This document shows, piece after piece, positions 1 through 26,289 of a DNA stretch of 64,000 bases. Origin of the DNA: Atriophallophorus winterbourni (taxonomy: Eukaryota; Platyhelminthes; Trematoda; Plagiorchiida; Microphallidae). Each line of letters starts with the position of its first letter. The first letter of the stretch is position 1. Below the pieces are notes generated by a model that saw nothing but the letters and a program-made list of their open reading frames with translations, was not told the origin of the DNA and searched no databases. The position numbers were made by a program, and so were the translations under genes. The DNA lies in NCBI GenBank assembly GCA_013407085.1, contig JACCGJ010001929.1, forward strand, positions 62,001 to 126,000, given 5' to 3'.

Positions 1-1690
1 CGTGGTCAAATCTGGGAGTAAATTCATGAGAATCAGATGATGATTTAGGTGATGCTCCCATGGTTACTTCGTTTGTATATTGCGTGAGATAAATAGAATT
101 TACCTATAATGAACCCAATTTCAGAAGAATTACAATTTCATTTTTTTGAAACTAATTGATTTGTCATCATTTTGCATATGTAACTTGGCTACAACAACTG
201 TATTGGTAACCCTACGGTTCTGACACGGAAAGTTAATCGGCGGTTAAATTTTGAGCAAGTTTCTTTTTAACTTTTCAAAATAGACTGAGGGACTTTTGAA
301 AATTTGAATCGATAGGGCCATGGGAATTAGCACGCAATCACTTGGGCAACGGCGCGTTCTGAACGGTGGTATCGGTGACCCTGTGTGAAACTTAGTCCAG
401 GTGATCAGGTGCACTAACGAAACTTAGACAGCAACAACAATACTGCTAACAATACACAATTTTAGGGTTCGATGTAATTATTTTATTTTCTTGACAGTTA
501 GATGTTTGCATGATTCTACAAGCCCGGAGTCCGAATAAGTTTTAGCCGTCGAGGTTCTGATGGGTGAAGTAGTTGTGCTCACCAGATGAGAACCGTTTAT
601 ATTGCAATTTCAGATTTGCTGCAATGTATGAATGGAACAGTGTATTTTTACCAATGTTGTTTTCACTTGAGTTTTAGTAACACTTCAGTATAGCGGACAC
701 CTAGCCCGGAAATTCTCTCATTCGGTGGCTTGTTAATCAGTATTCGTGTATTGTGTACAATACCAGTGTGTTGACCATTCATCATTCAGAACCACCTGCT
801 ATAAACATCCGGTCATTCTGACGTGCAGTGAAAGTGCAGTAAAACTGCTAATCGTGAGTGATTCTATACGCGAATCGCATCGCGATATTCCCGTTATTGT
901 ACATAGACTATTGCAGGAATTAACTGTGAGATTAATGGATTTTTATGATTGAATAGTGCATCGATTAATTAACATATAGCCTGCGTGTGAGAGCCATCTT
1001 ATTTAGGTTTCGTTAACATATCCGGCTGGTGAAAATGTTTATGAACAAGTAAAACTCAAGTCAAGCATTAGGATAAGACGATATTTAATTTTGGATTAAC
1101 TTTCAAAATAACGCGAAATGTTGCGATTGTTTTTTTGAAACAAACTTCATCAAAACACCGCCTTTATTCACAATATTGCTTTTAACCGGTCGTTAACCAA
1201 CTATCTATTACCAGACTAATAATACATTTCTCGTCCGTTGTTTTGAAAGAATGAAGCGATAGGATGGGTGTAAATTCACGCTTTGTAATTCAGATGTTTT
1301 CTCATCACAATATAAAATGATTCCGTGTGGCACTTATTGATAGCACGTGCTTGCTTGGATGATTTAGATGCTTAAAATAGAATAGTAACAAAATATTCGT
1401 CTTTTGTTTACCCATTATGAAATAGAATATTCATATTTATATTTGTAGTGGAACTATTTAAATGGCTATAACTGTTTAGTTGAAATTCGTTCGATCCTGT
1501 AGTCATAATAATGGAAACGAACTTATAAGTAACCTGTTTGAGCAGTTTTGATAACATCATTCTGTAAGCTCACGCATCCTCAGACAAAAAACGATGATCA
1601 AAACAGGGAACATGAATAAGAATCACTCCACCCAAAGCTGTAGTTGACCTTACCACTAAACAATCTAAGTATATCTGCAGGATGTCGAGT
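1..1690. other. Non-coding region, no gene recognised
   Basis: The only open frame above 60 codons (746-952, +) has no recognisable motif and no good splice context. The first coding exon of the downstream CSL gene, which must end in phase 1, could lie here, between here and 4401, or before the window. I see nothing else. Confidence 0.5.
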
Positions 1691-1699
1691 CACGTATAC

Positions 1700-2070
1700 A
1701 AAACAAGGATTATTTGGTCGATTTGCCTAACGCAATATTCATTGGAAGCGTTATTCTAATGCGGTCAAGGTCATTTGTAAGTGTGTCTAACCTGAGTAAA
1801 CGTGCACGACTAACAACATGGTTAAGGCTAAATATGAACGCATGCGGATCTTGATCGTACTGTCCCAACCTGGTGAGCACAAACAGCTTGAAACTGGTCA
1901 TGGTGTGTGTGATGGAAATGACAGGAATTATGGATTAAAAACTTAGATTAATGTTGTGTATAAAGCGAGTCTTGGTCGTTGTATTGTTTTGCTCACCGCC
2001 TTAACTGCAAAACGGTTTTTTGCTGTTTGCTTTTATTAATGTGACCAGTTTTACGTCCTCAGGAATGGGA
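1700..2070. repeat. PLE-type and hammerhead-type repeat remnants
   Basis: A segment at about 1711-1800 (ggtcgatttgcctaa...) recurs at 20930-21045 and 21738-21825 beside Penelope-like element pieces. At 1870-1894 (+) there is a decayed hammerhead core: CTGGTGA in place of CTGANGA, a short loop containing CAAACA, then GAAAC. A second remnant lies at about 1990-2045 on the minus strand. These are old copies of the better-preserved repeats found further along. Confidence 0.5.
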
Positions 2071-4401
2071 AAGATAATGTTGAGATCTTTGTCCTATCAA
2101 CCGCATTGACAACAAGCTTGTTTAAGACCGTTTTAACACCTGAAGTTAATCTTGTTATACGATATGGCGTGCATTCAAGAAATAAACAACAACGGTTATA
2201 TACTGAATTAGGTAATTATAGACCCACGTGTCTCAGCAATGCCTTTTGTTACCTTTAATAAATTCTATCGAAGTATGCCCTAAAAATGTTCTATTCCGTG
2301 CATCATACTTATATTGCGGTTGTTATTGATTTCGAAGTAAGCCATATACATATTCTCCAGTATTGGGTTATCAATGAGTCAATTGCCTGCCATTTTATTT
2401 GCCTATACAAATATTTATAAAACAAGAAATGTTCGAGTTTGCGAATCTCGATAACGTTTTCATAATCTGCGATATACATTTTATCTGACACGTCAATGTG
2501 TTATCGCAATTCGGCGCACGCCTTGCTATCACCAACACACTAACCCTTTTCACGCCATTAAAGCAAATCAGTATTTCATCGTCGTACTTTGCTTGATAAA
2601 CGAGACTGTATTAGTGACATTTGGTTTCAAGAAGCAGAACAGCTCTCTTGCAAACTCGTACGAAGGTGACCTGATCGCAACTAAGATGGGTTTATTGTAA
2701 TGCTCTTTATGTAATTTCGACGGGCCGTAGAACCTAGGATTGAGAGTGAAACTGGCGTAGGTTATACCACAATCCTTTTTTGAATTTCGTTAAAGCTACC
2801 TAATGAAGGGAACTTCTTTCAGTTAACTAAGTTCTTTTTCTTTTTTTTCTTTTTCATTTCTCTTCTTATAGGCCTTTGGCTAAGTGAGTTTAAAGCAGGT
2901 CTAAAAGTATTCGCCTGTTGTTCAGAACTGAACTGTATCAAACTTAGTGGTAGCCGTATTCTGATCCAGCTTCAACACAACAATACGCTTTATTAGTGAC
3001 TGTATTTCTTAAAGTTCCGTGCTTGCATGTCCTTGCTCTTGGTTGTTAATGATTCCAGCAATACATTTCTGTTCTGTATCAGCCTGCTTACTGAGAATCA
3101 GATTTTGCGAGCCCTCAAAGCAAAGTATAATATCCTACCTCTTATTATAAAACTATTAACTTATTGAGATTAGTTTTTCTATCTTCTATACACTTAGTCT
3201 TTGGATGTTACGAATTCCGCATGTTTTCCACAAATTCTACCAAAACTCACTGCAGAATATTCGCCTCGCTGTTTCAACATCAATTTTCGGGATTTCCATC
3301 AAGCAGCCACTATAAACGAATCTTTAGTCATTCCATTTTTATCACTTAAATTATGAATGGTTCAAACATTCAATTATTTAAAAGATGCTATAAAATTACT
3401 CAGCCAGTTGACCTTACGGTCAAATGTAGATTTGACCCGCTGACCTTTAAAGTACAAAACTCGAACGCACGATGTACCATTCCCGTATATTCGATCGGGT
3501 CAAGATTGAAAAACATTTGCAGCAAGTTAAAACGATTTTAAGGTCACGGAGCATTAGTTTGTACTTTATAGTTCATGCGATTTTTATGTTAAAAATGGGA
3601 TGGGATGGTACAGCGATAGATTACTGTAGGGTCAAGTGGTGTGGTTAAATAGTTTAGTTTTTTCAATCCTACTAAATTTAAGGAATCAAGTCGATTGATC
3701 TTTTTTTATTAGATCGAGGATTCAGCTAGTATTTAATCACATATTAGGAGGCATCATATACATTACTCGCACTGCACCGAAATGATTTTGCAAAGAATTT
3801 AACGAAATTAAAATTTCAGTGTTAAACCCATGGCTATAAAAAATCATTGCAAAGATTTGCGCACTTTCTATCCGGTTGACTACAGAGACCGTAAAATTTA
3901 GATAGGCAGACGAGCCAGTATTACAGGATTTCCGAATATGAATGTTATTTTACTGAACGCCTAACATCAAACATAACGCAATCCACTAAGTTTGAGTATT
4001 CAGAATGAATGAAATTTAGCTTGCCCTTAGCACCAACTTATTCCGTACGCAATAATTGAGGTCGTTATGAAACATGTTTTCCAGTGTGAAGTTGAGATAA
4101 CCAGTATTTCCTCTGGTATTTAATTTACTGATTTCGGAATCGCTCCACGAATAATGAGGATATAACTGCACCGTTAAATTCAAACTTCAATCCCAGGTAT
4201 CACTTTCTCATAAATAGATTTGAATCGTTTTTACATCAAACCTTTCTTTCCTTTTTCTATTTATTCTACATCGTGTTTCACGTAGCGATTGAAAGACGCC
4301 TGCAAAATATAATTAGACTTGAAAATGAAAAAACTATGCATCCGACCCACGTGTTATTTACCGTAAATTTCACTAATCAATATGGTTTTATTTATTTTCA
4401 G
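2071..4401. other. Non-coding region upstream of the first recognised CSL exon
   Basis: It ends in a good splice acceptor (tttattttattttcag, 4387-4401). The frame of the next exon runs into a TAA at 4374-4376 with no intervening ATG, so translation cannot start directly here and an upstream exon is required. Open frames at 3164-3349 and 3353-3541 have no recognised motif. Confidence 0.5.
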
Positions 4402-16611
<12,210 letters not shown>

Positions 16612-17464
16612 CCGAAATCTACCCCGGGGCGATAAACACACTATTTAGAAAATATGGAAAATACTTTCATTATTGTACAAATATATGCATTGTTTCCATA
16701 ATACATGCGCCAATTGCTTACATAAGTTCTAACGCCGTAGGTGATCGTGAATACGTCAAGTGGCTCCATTTTAAGCCTATTCAATATAAAACAGTCATAA
16801 TGTTAAGTTTGCGTTTTGTTTGTGGAATATGACTCTCATCCAAGTCGATTCCCAAAATCACCTTCCAGCATCGTTGATAGGCAAAACGCCAATTGGTCGC
16901 AAACTAACCATTTGCACCCGAATAGCGAAGATTGCCTGGCGGTTCCTTTCTTCGAAAGCGTTGTTTTCCGTTTCACTCTTATTATCAAAGGTTAAGTCAT
17001 GTATGGGAGTTGTTCAATCATAGCGGTATCTCGCTTCATGTTCAGATATTTTTGACATTCTGTAGTAATAGACAACAGAGAGATGTTTTGATATTGGTCA
17101 ACATTTGAGAGTAATCTTGTGAGAATATCTTGATCATTCAAAGATGGTCATCCGCAAAAACTCAGGGATCTTAACTGGTCTTCAGTCACTTCTTTGAATT
17201 TGAAGGCTCGATTAACATTTCCAACCTACTTCACGAAATCGTTACAATAATCTTTAACCAGTTTCAGACAGTAATAGTGTGTGAGCTGCGGTGAGATTAT
17301 CACTCCGGACTGTTTTGTCATTCTAGGATTCTAGGATTTATAGTTAAAAGGTTAATACTTTACAACACCGCAGGATTACGGTATGGATGAAAATTTGAAA
17401 AATAGAATAGTGTAAAAGAAGTAGAGTATATTAAATATGAGGCTCACGAATGATTTACATTTGC
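16612..17464. other. 3' flank of the CSL gene
   Basis: Presumed 3' UTR and spacer. Open frames at 16608-16832 and 16820-17023 have no recognised motif. A small tandem of attctagg occurs near 17324-17338. Confidence 0.6.
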
Positions 17465-20050
17465 TTATATAAGTCCAATTTTGCTTTAAAAATTGCCAGG
17501 CAAGCAGAGTTCACCACATCTTGAGGTGCTGACAGTCAATACTGGAACTTGATGTTAAATGTATAAAGTATGTCCGCCTTTCACTTTATCATCACACGCA
17601 TCAAGCAAGTGTCTTAGTGGATGTCCTTCGGTAGACACAATTATATAGATCAGAATAATATCGCGGCCCATTCTCCTTTGGGTAAAGTCGCATAGGCCCT
17701 GACGTCGCAATGTTTCGGTGCACTGATCCTTATGTAAACGCTTCACTAACTTTGTTGCTCTGTGATAGATTTTATCAAAGAGTGCAATATCTTTTGGCAG
17801 CAACGGAGCCTACACCTAAACCGCATACTTCATCGTAGGGCGAAGGTAGATGTTCATTAGCCTTGGTAACGTTACCAGCCAGAATCTTTCAAATATTCTT
17901 CAAAAGATACCTAACAATCTGTTGGCCTGTCTATATATATTCTGGCAATGCACCTTTCAACTAAACCATACCCAAGGTCTTTTTCCAACGAGCTCAATGC
18001 CAAATTATTAAGTCCTAATCAATATGTTCAAGGAACATTCTTTCCAAGGTGAATGTCATAACATTCATAGCCGCCGAATCAGACACGCCATCCTAATCCC
18101 TTTGTAGTTTCTCACTCATCTGCTGAACTGATTCGCATCCAAATTATCATATCATCACTAGACCATTTTCTATAATATATATAACAGAAAAATCAGCAGG
18201 ACTAGAACAGTTCCTAGCGGGACTTCGCTGGTGGTTTTTAAATTTCGGGATAGCACTCCGTTTACTTTTACTCGGGCGTGGCGATCTGACAGGTAGTTGC
18301 ACAACTGTGAAAGGAGTGGTTCACATATTCCTAAACGTATCAGTTTTTAAGAAGCAAATTGTGATTGACTGTCAAAAGCTTTTGAAATACCCAAGTAACA
18401 AACGTGAATGCAACTTCTATCCAACTCGTTCGTCCAGTCGTCTAACGCTATGATAGGATTCATTAGACAAGATTGATGAGATCTAAATCCAAGCTGCGAT
18501 GGCGAAAAAAATTACGCTTTTTAAGTGTGCGATCATTCTTTTTGAGATTATACACTCTATGACCTTACCAGAAATAGTTACTAATGTATCGGAACAAATA
18601 TTTCCAGCTTCAGATCGGCAGCTGCCTTTGAAGTTAGATGTAATCACACCGGACTTCCGATATTTTGGTTCCACTCCCTTAAGCAACGAATAGTTAAAGA
18701 GGCTGGAAAGTGGTTTACAAAGCTGACGGTGACAGAACGTGAGGATATGCGGTATGATGATCTCCGCACCTGGTGATTTTCTTACATTCGGTTTGAGAAA
18801 TTGACTTGCAACAATCTCGATTTATCAAACTTTCGCCCAATGTTTCCATTACTGAGTAGCCTGTACACTCACAACATTTAAATAAAACTTTCAGCACGAA
18901 CAACTTAGAGTGGTAAATCGCCAAAGCATTTTCGGTTTCCAATGCGGTCTCAGTGAATTTGTCACCATTATGGACGGCAAAAATACTTGGTTTGTCTTGC
19001 GCTTTCGGGTTCATGATTTTGAATAGTAAATATGGATTGCGTTCCATTTTGAACAGCAACATCAATTGGTGCGCTCCCTTAACCTATCGAATGATTAAAG
19101 TAACTTTGTTGTGTATCATACGGAAATGTTGTCAAGCAGTAGATGTATTGTTGACTTTATGCTACATCCACACGGCTGGATTCAGCGTTATCCACTTTTT
19201 TGTGCGGCTGTGGACAACAAAACGAAGTTCATGTTCGGATATTTCAGGAACGATCTGCGAGTTCTCGTCTATCTTCAGTTTCAGGCTTATGCAATCCTCC
19301 TGCCATTGCTGAAGCTGCACTAGTATTTTACTCGGCTAATTTATCTACCCGGCGAAGCACCCTATTCACTGCAAGAGAATGCTGAGTACTGCAAACATAA
19401 ACGAACGCCAGCACTAAAAAGACACTAAGATCAAGCAAACCTCGGAATCCAATGGCTTCGACAGATTGTTCCTACGATGTTAGCGCCTCATCTCCGAGTG
19501 CATTCGTGAACATGCTTATATAAAGGGACTGGAACTAGTAAATCTCTAAATAGATATTCAAGCGTTTGTGGGGAGTGACCGTCCATGAGGTAAGGGGTTG
19601 CCACGTTAAAATCACCCATAATAAGTATTGTTGCTTGCTGAGTGCAAGTCAGCTGCTGAAGCACTTAAATCAATTTTTCATTGAACGATTCTATAGATAA
19701 AAGAGACCGGTAGACCACACCAATCATGCAAAATTCACCAGACACCAGCGTTAAAGAACACCGAAATTTATGCTCGATGGTGTATTCTGTGTTATTTATT
19801 GGACGGAGTTGATTATGCTAATAAAGTGCAAAACCACCACTTCTTGTCAAATTCATATTGAGAAAGGATGTCTCCGTCTCAATCAATTGGGAAGGATATC
19901 AGCATATTTTGATATGATGATGTTGATATCATTTTCTTGGAGAGCAAACGTTCTACGTATTATCAACAGAGTGCACTGGAGCATTAAATATCTTATTTTA
20001 CGTGCCATTCCCACTCTAATTTCTTTACAAGGCATTTTCCCATGAGAAAG
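17465..20050 (-). mobile_element. CR1-like non-LTR retrotransposon, decayed, minus strand
   Basis: Reading 20050 down to 17465, the domains appear in LINE order. An apurinic-type endonuclease is marked by MIGVVYRS near 19700 and GDFN near 19590. A connector follows (18715-19065). RT motifs are SGKVIECIISKRMIAHLK near 18540, YLGISKAFDSQSQ near 18370 and PLGTVLVLLIFL near 18200. The post-RT region has HRATKLVKRLHKDQ and RRMGRDIILIYIIV at 17555-17803 and a tail LDLYKQM near 17470. The frame is broken by several stops and shifts, and the 5' end is not clear. The family call rests on the C-terminal layout; another jockey/CR1-group LINE is possible. Confidence 0.85.
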
Positions 20051-20760
20051 ACAAATCCATTCATCAGAGTCTGATCCGAGCCTTAGACAATATAGCTCTC
20101 CCTAGCATCTGAGATAAGTCGCGTATTTTTATCTATATTGTGAAATACCTTCCATCTTCATACATTGAACTTCGATAGCCTCACATTTTATGGTTTAGCT
20201 AGGCAACGAGTTATTATCAGGCCAGGCGTATCTGAAAATTAAACCTACTATTTTCAGTAATACTAAGACATCATTTAAATAACTGTGTTGAGTACGACAC
20301 ACTGATTTATAATAAATCCGAGTGGACAGTTTTTCCTTTGTGGATTCACGTATACTGAAGTTAAAACTGCTTGCGTCGTGAAAATATGTTGTGGGTGGAT
20401 CTGGAAACTCTCTGACTTCAGGTAAGTGTCAGTTTGTAAAGATTGGAAATCCAGCATCACGAAAAGAGTGCTAACCTTGGACATGTTAACCATGGCCGGG
20501 AAACTATTATTTTCCCATTTTTCAATTTCCTACGAAGCCTTTCAACCACAACGTAAACTCGATTGATGACGTTTATACCGTGATCAGGAATTTTTTTCGC
20601 ATTTCAAAGCAATAAAAATTGAACCAATTCCCTTTTACACGGGCAAAATAAAAGTCTATAGACAGAAAGGCGTTCGCACACACCATTTTTGCGAAAAGAA
20701 GAAAATCAAATCTAGTAATCGATTGGAATATGTTTGGGACCGGTCGTATAGAAGAAACAC
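20051..20760. other. Spacer with no recognised feature
   Basis: The open frames here (20275-20493 and 20573-20773, both minus) carry no motif. Confidence 0.4.
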
Positions 20761-20779
20761 GAAGAAATTTCAATGCAAT

Positions 20780-22300
20780 AGGTCAGTACAGATTGTGAGT
20801 AACATTTTCCTTCGTCAGACCAAGGGTGATAGTGAGGATAAGGGAACCTGGCTAAGTAGCAGTCAGCCCAACACCTCTGTTTCTACCTTACCGCAAAACA
20901 GCCTAGGGGGGTAGGCATGACCAGGATCAGCGGTCGATTTGCCTAATACGTTGTGTATGCTCGTCAATCTAACATAAAAGAACACGGTCAATGTCAGTTA
21001 ACACTGTCCATATGCGTAAAAGTACATAACTATTGGGGTTTAGGTTAAATAATTGTTGAAGAAATAGAAAAATCGAATTAAATATTGGGTATAAGGTTAA
21101 TAAAAACGATTTACGTTCGTATCAGCGCTGAGCGCCAGATTGTGGATCTTTCTGCCCTATCCTCCTTATTGACTGTCAGCAATTTCGACCACCTCCGCAT
21201 GTATGTGTTCACCATACGGTTCGATGCCGTGTCGTATAGCTTCCACATTACCTAGATCCACGTTGTGGCCTGCATTTAAAACGTGCTTGTTTGAGGCTGA
21301 ATAATGAATACGCGATTGATATTCTCCCGCATCTCAGGGCTGACTTTTGACACACATTCGATGTTACTCGATTCTGGTGTCAAGTTCTCCGGAAGTCTGT
21401 CCTATGTAAACACCAGGGCAACCCTTACATTTCATTCTGTAGATGCTATTCTTGAAGCTCAATAAAGTATCTTAACCTTAAGATTCACTAGGTTCGAATG
21501 AATTGCTTTCCCTTTCTTATACGCTTCTGTGTCAGAAGTGAATCTACCAAAAACTGATCTACCGATTGTACACAAATTTCTTTCCATTGTGAATACACAA
21601 TCGTTCTCAAACATATTCCATTTAATTGGTGACTAAGTAACATTCCACCCACCAACTGTGTTTGACTTTACGCTAAGCAGCCCATATTAGGTTTTGCGGA
21701 GTGTCAATTTACATAAGTAAGACCATGATTCCTGGTCGATTCGCCTGATACGTTATTCTGATACAAGTGAAAACGCCAAGGTCGGATGACTCACGTGTGT
21801 AAAAGTGCATAACTAAAAGGGTTTGAATATATATGATACCGATCGGGAATTCATATTAATGAAATGAAAGTTTGTGGTGAATCGGTTGCAGCAAAGTTTT
21901 GGTGTCTAAAGTTTAATCAAGTTTTCAAAAGGCTTATAAAATAATAAATACAAGATGAATATTGGCTACACACATTCATATAGGTACTGAGTGCGAGATT
22001 GTAACGCTCTCCACATTTTTCAACTTATTGACCGCAATTCGACCTGTCTTTGCAATTTCGACCGGCACCGCATGTAGGTGTTCGTCAAACAGTTTAATAT
22101 CCTACTCTAGGCCCGTCAGAAGCTGCTTGGCGGTAAGGACATACAGCCATATGGAGTGAAATGCTACTTTATTCATGTTTTCTGGCCTGACTATCGACCT
22201 GGATCTAACGATACTTTTGTGTCAGAAGCGAAACCTACACAATTAACCGATTGCATTCAAAATGCAAGATTAGTTATTGAGTACAATGCAAAAGCACAGT
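20780..22300 (-). mobile_element. Penelope-like element remains with GIY-YIG endonuclease
   Basis: On the minus strand near 21465-21360 the sequence reads SIYRMKCKGCPGVYIGQTSG, the cysteine-containing GIY-YIG nuclease signature of Penelope-like elements. NAGHNVDLGNVEAI near 21270-21230 is the typical segment downstream. It is flanked by terminal-repeat pieces: 20800-20830 (truncated CTGACGA side), 21530 and 22205-22234 (+, CTAACGA...GAAAC, one core base off), and by two copies of the ggtcgatttgcc...gcataact segment at 20930-21045 and 21738-21825. The RT domain is absent, so this is a dead 5'-truncated or rearranged copy, perhaps two. Confidence 0.75.
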
Positions 22301-24930
22301 CAAAGCACATGCGGTGAAGAAAATGCGCACACAATCGAATTTTTTTCGCCTTGAGACAGTTGCAAACCAGTTGTAGAATGATCAAAAACAATTCCGAACG
22401 CGCAACCTGTGCAAAACTTGCGTCCGCTTTGGAGCCTAAGAAAAAAACCCCAGCAAAACATGAGAAATTAGTCTCTAGTTCAAAAATTGTTCATGGCACT
22501 AACAGAAAAATACTTCAATAAAATAGTATATTGTCGAAGATTTAGAAGCGCAGCTGAATAGTGAGCAATGTTATAAGTCATCTTGTGTGAAAATTGCACA
22601 CACGGTTGATTTCTACTCCAATACCCATCCTTGTAATCGAGTACTGAGTTGAGAAAGTCACAGGAATGTAACAGCGACAGACTCATATCTTGACCGATAA
22701 GTGGATTACAATGTATATTAATTATAGCCGCAGTGTGAGAAACAATTTAATATTCCTGTAGAAGGTGATGCTAGTGGTTAAGGTAGTAAATTTAAATTCA
22801 AGCTGTAGGCACCATCGCTTTTTGCTTCCTTCACTAGACTATAGAATATATTATGCCCTATGCCTACCTATCTCCTGTACGAGTGGTTGGCTCGTGTTAA
22901 AAGTACTGGTTTCATTGACGTGATGTATTATTTCACCCTGTGGAGTACGGCTGAGACGGGCATAGTGAAACTGTGTTGTCCAGTCCCGTTCCAATCGTCC
23001 AGCACTTACTACGGCAAGCACAATTAGAGATTATAATCCTCATTTATTGTTGACAGTCAGATATTTAATTGACAGCTCCGACGCAAACAGCAATAACGGT
23101 TTCCGTGATCACTGAGTCTGCAACAAGGAGGATATTGACGAACATACAAGAACTGAGGTATTTAATGACTGAGATGTAATGTATTAGATAACTGACGTCA
23201 CGCAGATTCTAAACATAAGGAAAATAACTGAATGTTATGGCTTTGATTGTAGCGAAAAATAATGCAATAGACCAACACGTCTGGATCTTTTCATGGTGTA
23301 AGTTGCACAATCGAGATCTGTCTTTAAATACATCAGTGATTACACTTCTAGCGCTTGTTCTACAACGGCTCAGTCTAAAAATGCTAGGGTTAACGGGAAA
23401 CCTTGCCTCACCAAACTGTTTAAATAAAATTTTGTGCATATTTCATCATAGAGGCCAATTCGAGGACTGGTAGAATCGGATTAGACGAGCGAGTATTAAA
23501 GGAACGCTATTGCATAGCATAATAATATACTGGCAACGGCGGGCCAAAGAAAAGAGAAAGTGCCCGAAATGATAAAACAAGGAAATTTTGATTGCTCGTA
23601 AAGCGACGTAAGTAGCACATTTTTAATACACATCTCATCCCGATAGAAATGTCATAGATATTTCAAAGTCTGTGAGGCTATAAGAAGAACCAATTTAACA
23701 CCAGACAATAATTTAGCAGAAACCTAGGTGAGGTTTATTGTTGGAATACAGAAAAAATGAGATAACATTTGATTGGATACCTCACTAAATTAGCATTTTA
23801 TGGTTATGGCCGACGGAAGTGTTCGAGGTACCCTGCCAAACTATCTTCGGTTCGTAATGAATAAAGCTTATGCTGCAACTTTCATTTGCGGTACAGATCA
23901 GATAACATTTGATTAAAATGTTCCAGCTATGCACTGCGTCCTCATCCCAAAGTTTTTAGCGTACCATAGCCGCGTTTCCTTAAGGGCGTGTCAAGTGACT
24001 GCTTTCTTGAAGAGGTGGTATTTATAATCACCATCCAGTCGAACAATTTTTGTTTATAAATTAATTTGAATGAAAAGCGGCAAGGAAGAATTCGGTTGGA
24101 ACAATTCCTTGAAAAGATTTCTCTTTTACTTTAAGCTTCGTTGGATAAAGGTTCGAATTACTGTGAGCATGCTAGTTTATTTAAAAAAATGCAGACACAT
24201 CAAATGAGAGTCATTGCATCACACGAATAACTTGATTATAGAATAAACAACTAACTGCTTACTTGAAATTAAATACAGAAGCTGTTCTAGACTTTCGGTT
24301 TAATATGGAAACTCGGTACATCTCATTAAAATGAAAAGGCGATATAATTGTAGGGAAAACACCATCAAACGTATTAAGAGTATCATTTCACGACCCGAGA
24401 TATAGTCTTAAGCTTACAGTATATAGCAACTGACCGCAATAACATAAATTTATTAAGGAGTCATGTGAAACCTTGTATTCAGCGACTCTTTACCGATGCT
24501 TTGCAAATCTAATGAAGATGTAGCTATGAAAATGAATAAAGCGGAATTATGCCTAACATAATTTGTTTATTAACCAGCCAATTCAAAATTCTTCAAAAAT
24601 GGTTTTAATCCTATTTCTTCGTTTGTTCTTGTACACGGAATTTGATTAGTTCAAATCGGGAGCAATATGTAAACAAGCTAATCCGAGATGCGATCGCTCG
24701 CAATAGTCTTTTGTATGAAGATACCAAGTCATTTTCTTTCAAAGCCTATTCAATTTTGATAGATCCAGCCCCGTCGATCGCGAAACAGACCGTAATCGTG
24801 TAGTCTAAATAGCAAAATTGCGCATGAATCAGGAACAATACGCTCGTCCTTAGGTGCTCGGAAATCGCATTCATGAGCCTTTTGCATTGATTCAAATTTC
24901 CCAAGGTTTATCTTGTTCGACCTAATTCGT
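22301..24930. other. Non-coding region, nothing recognised
   Basis: AT-rich sequence with only short open frames (22480-22686, 23209-23439, 23237-23473) that overlap on both strands and show no motif. Confidence 0.45.
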
Positions 24931-24941
24931 AGAATAAGCCA

Positions 24942-25310
24942 TACTAAGAACTGTCAGCACCCGTTCCGCAGATAACGTAGCTATTCACCGAGTAATGTTG
25001 TTAAGGGTGCCACACATAAATGGATCACTGCGATTCCCATAGTAATCGCCTCGAAGACGTGTTTACGATGATGTTCGAGCAGAGCGTTTTGTAAGAAACT
25101 TGGAAAACTGCCCTTATTAATCCAATATACAAGGATGGCGAGAGAAAAAATCCGTGAAACTATCGTTCGATAGCTTTATTACCAGTGCTGTCCATACGAA
25201 GAACTGTCAGCAACCGTACCGCAGATAACGTAGCTATTCACCGATCAATGTTGCTAAGGGTGCCAACCTAAATGGATCACTGCGCTTCCTATAAGAACCA
25301 CCTCTAGAAC
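24942..25310. repeat. Direct repeat pair flanking a LINE RT scrap
   Basis: Two copies of about 118 bp, 24942-25060 and 25192-25310, both beginning gaactgtcagca and reading through gataacgtagctattcaccg. Between them (about 25085-25185, +) is a LINE RT fragment, TALINPIYKDGER followed after a stop by NYRSIALLPVLS. The second copy replaces the continuation of that RT. Confidence 0.7.
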
Positions 25311-25990
25311 ACAACTCTTTCACAATTATAACCGTCATGCGTTACTGTCACATAGACGTGACCACATTCACTTTCGTTCCCAACATAATAAAGTAAATAT
25401 GTAGCATTGATATCGGTGACAACAAATTCTTTGCATATCCGTTTGAGTAAGCGTACCTCGAAGTGAAGGAGTATTCACTTACTAGTCTGGCGAATAAAAC
25501 GTACATATAACTGCGGGCTCAAGATAGTTTCGACCGATTTAACCAATAAATGAATACCTCCCTGTACGCGGCCATGTTCCGTAAATCAGGTTACACATGA
25601 ACATTGCGCTACTCGAGTGAACTTATCAAAAAACAGCAAAAATAGTGAGCAGATGGTGCAACGTAACTTAAGGCAGCGTGACTGAATGGCTATGGTCTAA
25701 ACGCCTACAAGCGAAGGCACCTACGAGATGGCCACGACATTGAACATAGAGTCTCGCCCATCTTGTGCGTATGTACAGTTATAACGCATATTAGCACACG
25801 GACACTCAAAATGTTCAACACTCACTTGAACTCGTACTCAGCTCCAGTCTGCTTCCTCTGAAACATTTATCCTCAGAACCGTAATTTTTTAATTCCGAAA
25901 AAATTATACTGGGTAACTCCATCTTATTACCTGATATTCATGGAATCGTGGTGATTACTTATATAAAAATCTATGGTACCGTAATCAGAA
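25311..25990. other. Spacer with no recognised feature
   Basis: No open frame or repeat recognised. A stretch near 25675-25745 looks faintly like a class II tRNA but does not fold. Confidence 0.4.
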
Positions 25991-25993
25991 TGT

Positions 25994-26130
25994 ATTGTGG
26001 TGCTCACATCCCCATCCCTTACATTCCACTGACGGATTCTGGCTGTTTGCCGTCATCAGATGGAAAGAGTAAGATCAGGTTCACTGAGCCTTGAGACAGT
26101 GGTAAGCAAAGTTATAGTTGTGTGGCAAAC
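25994..26130 (-). repeat. Hammerhead-ribozyme short repeat, nearly intact fold
   Basis: On the minus strand, stem III pairs CCACTG (26102-26097) with CAGTGG (26031-26026), next to a GTC cleavage-type triplet. The core is CTGATGA (26059-26053), stem II is GGC/GCC around an AAACA loop, and the second core strand is GAATC where GAAAC is expected. That substitution should impair or abolish cleavage. The conserved end gtgctcacatcccc is shared with the copies at 11610, 15410 and 51343. Confidence 0.7.
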
Positions 26131-26289
26131 AAGTATCACTTTTAACAACATTTCTTGTTTAGAAGTTGAGTGTAAACCACATTTTTTAATTTCTTATAAA
26201 TTCCTAATATTCATCAATACCAATATTCCTCCTAACTGTTCTTCTTCGTCTACTAATGACTTTTTCAATCGTCTTTTATTTTAATGTGG

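Noticed and set aside
25670..25750. tRNA-Ser/Leu-like stretch (gcagcgtgactgaatggc)
   Set aside because: Only the D-arm region resembles a tRNA; no anticodon arm, T-arm or acceptor pairing could be found.
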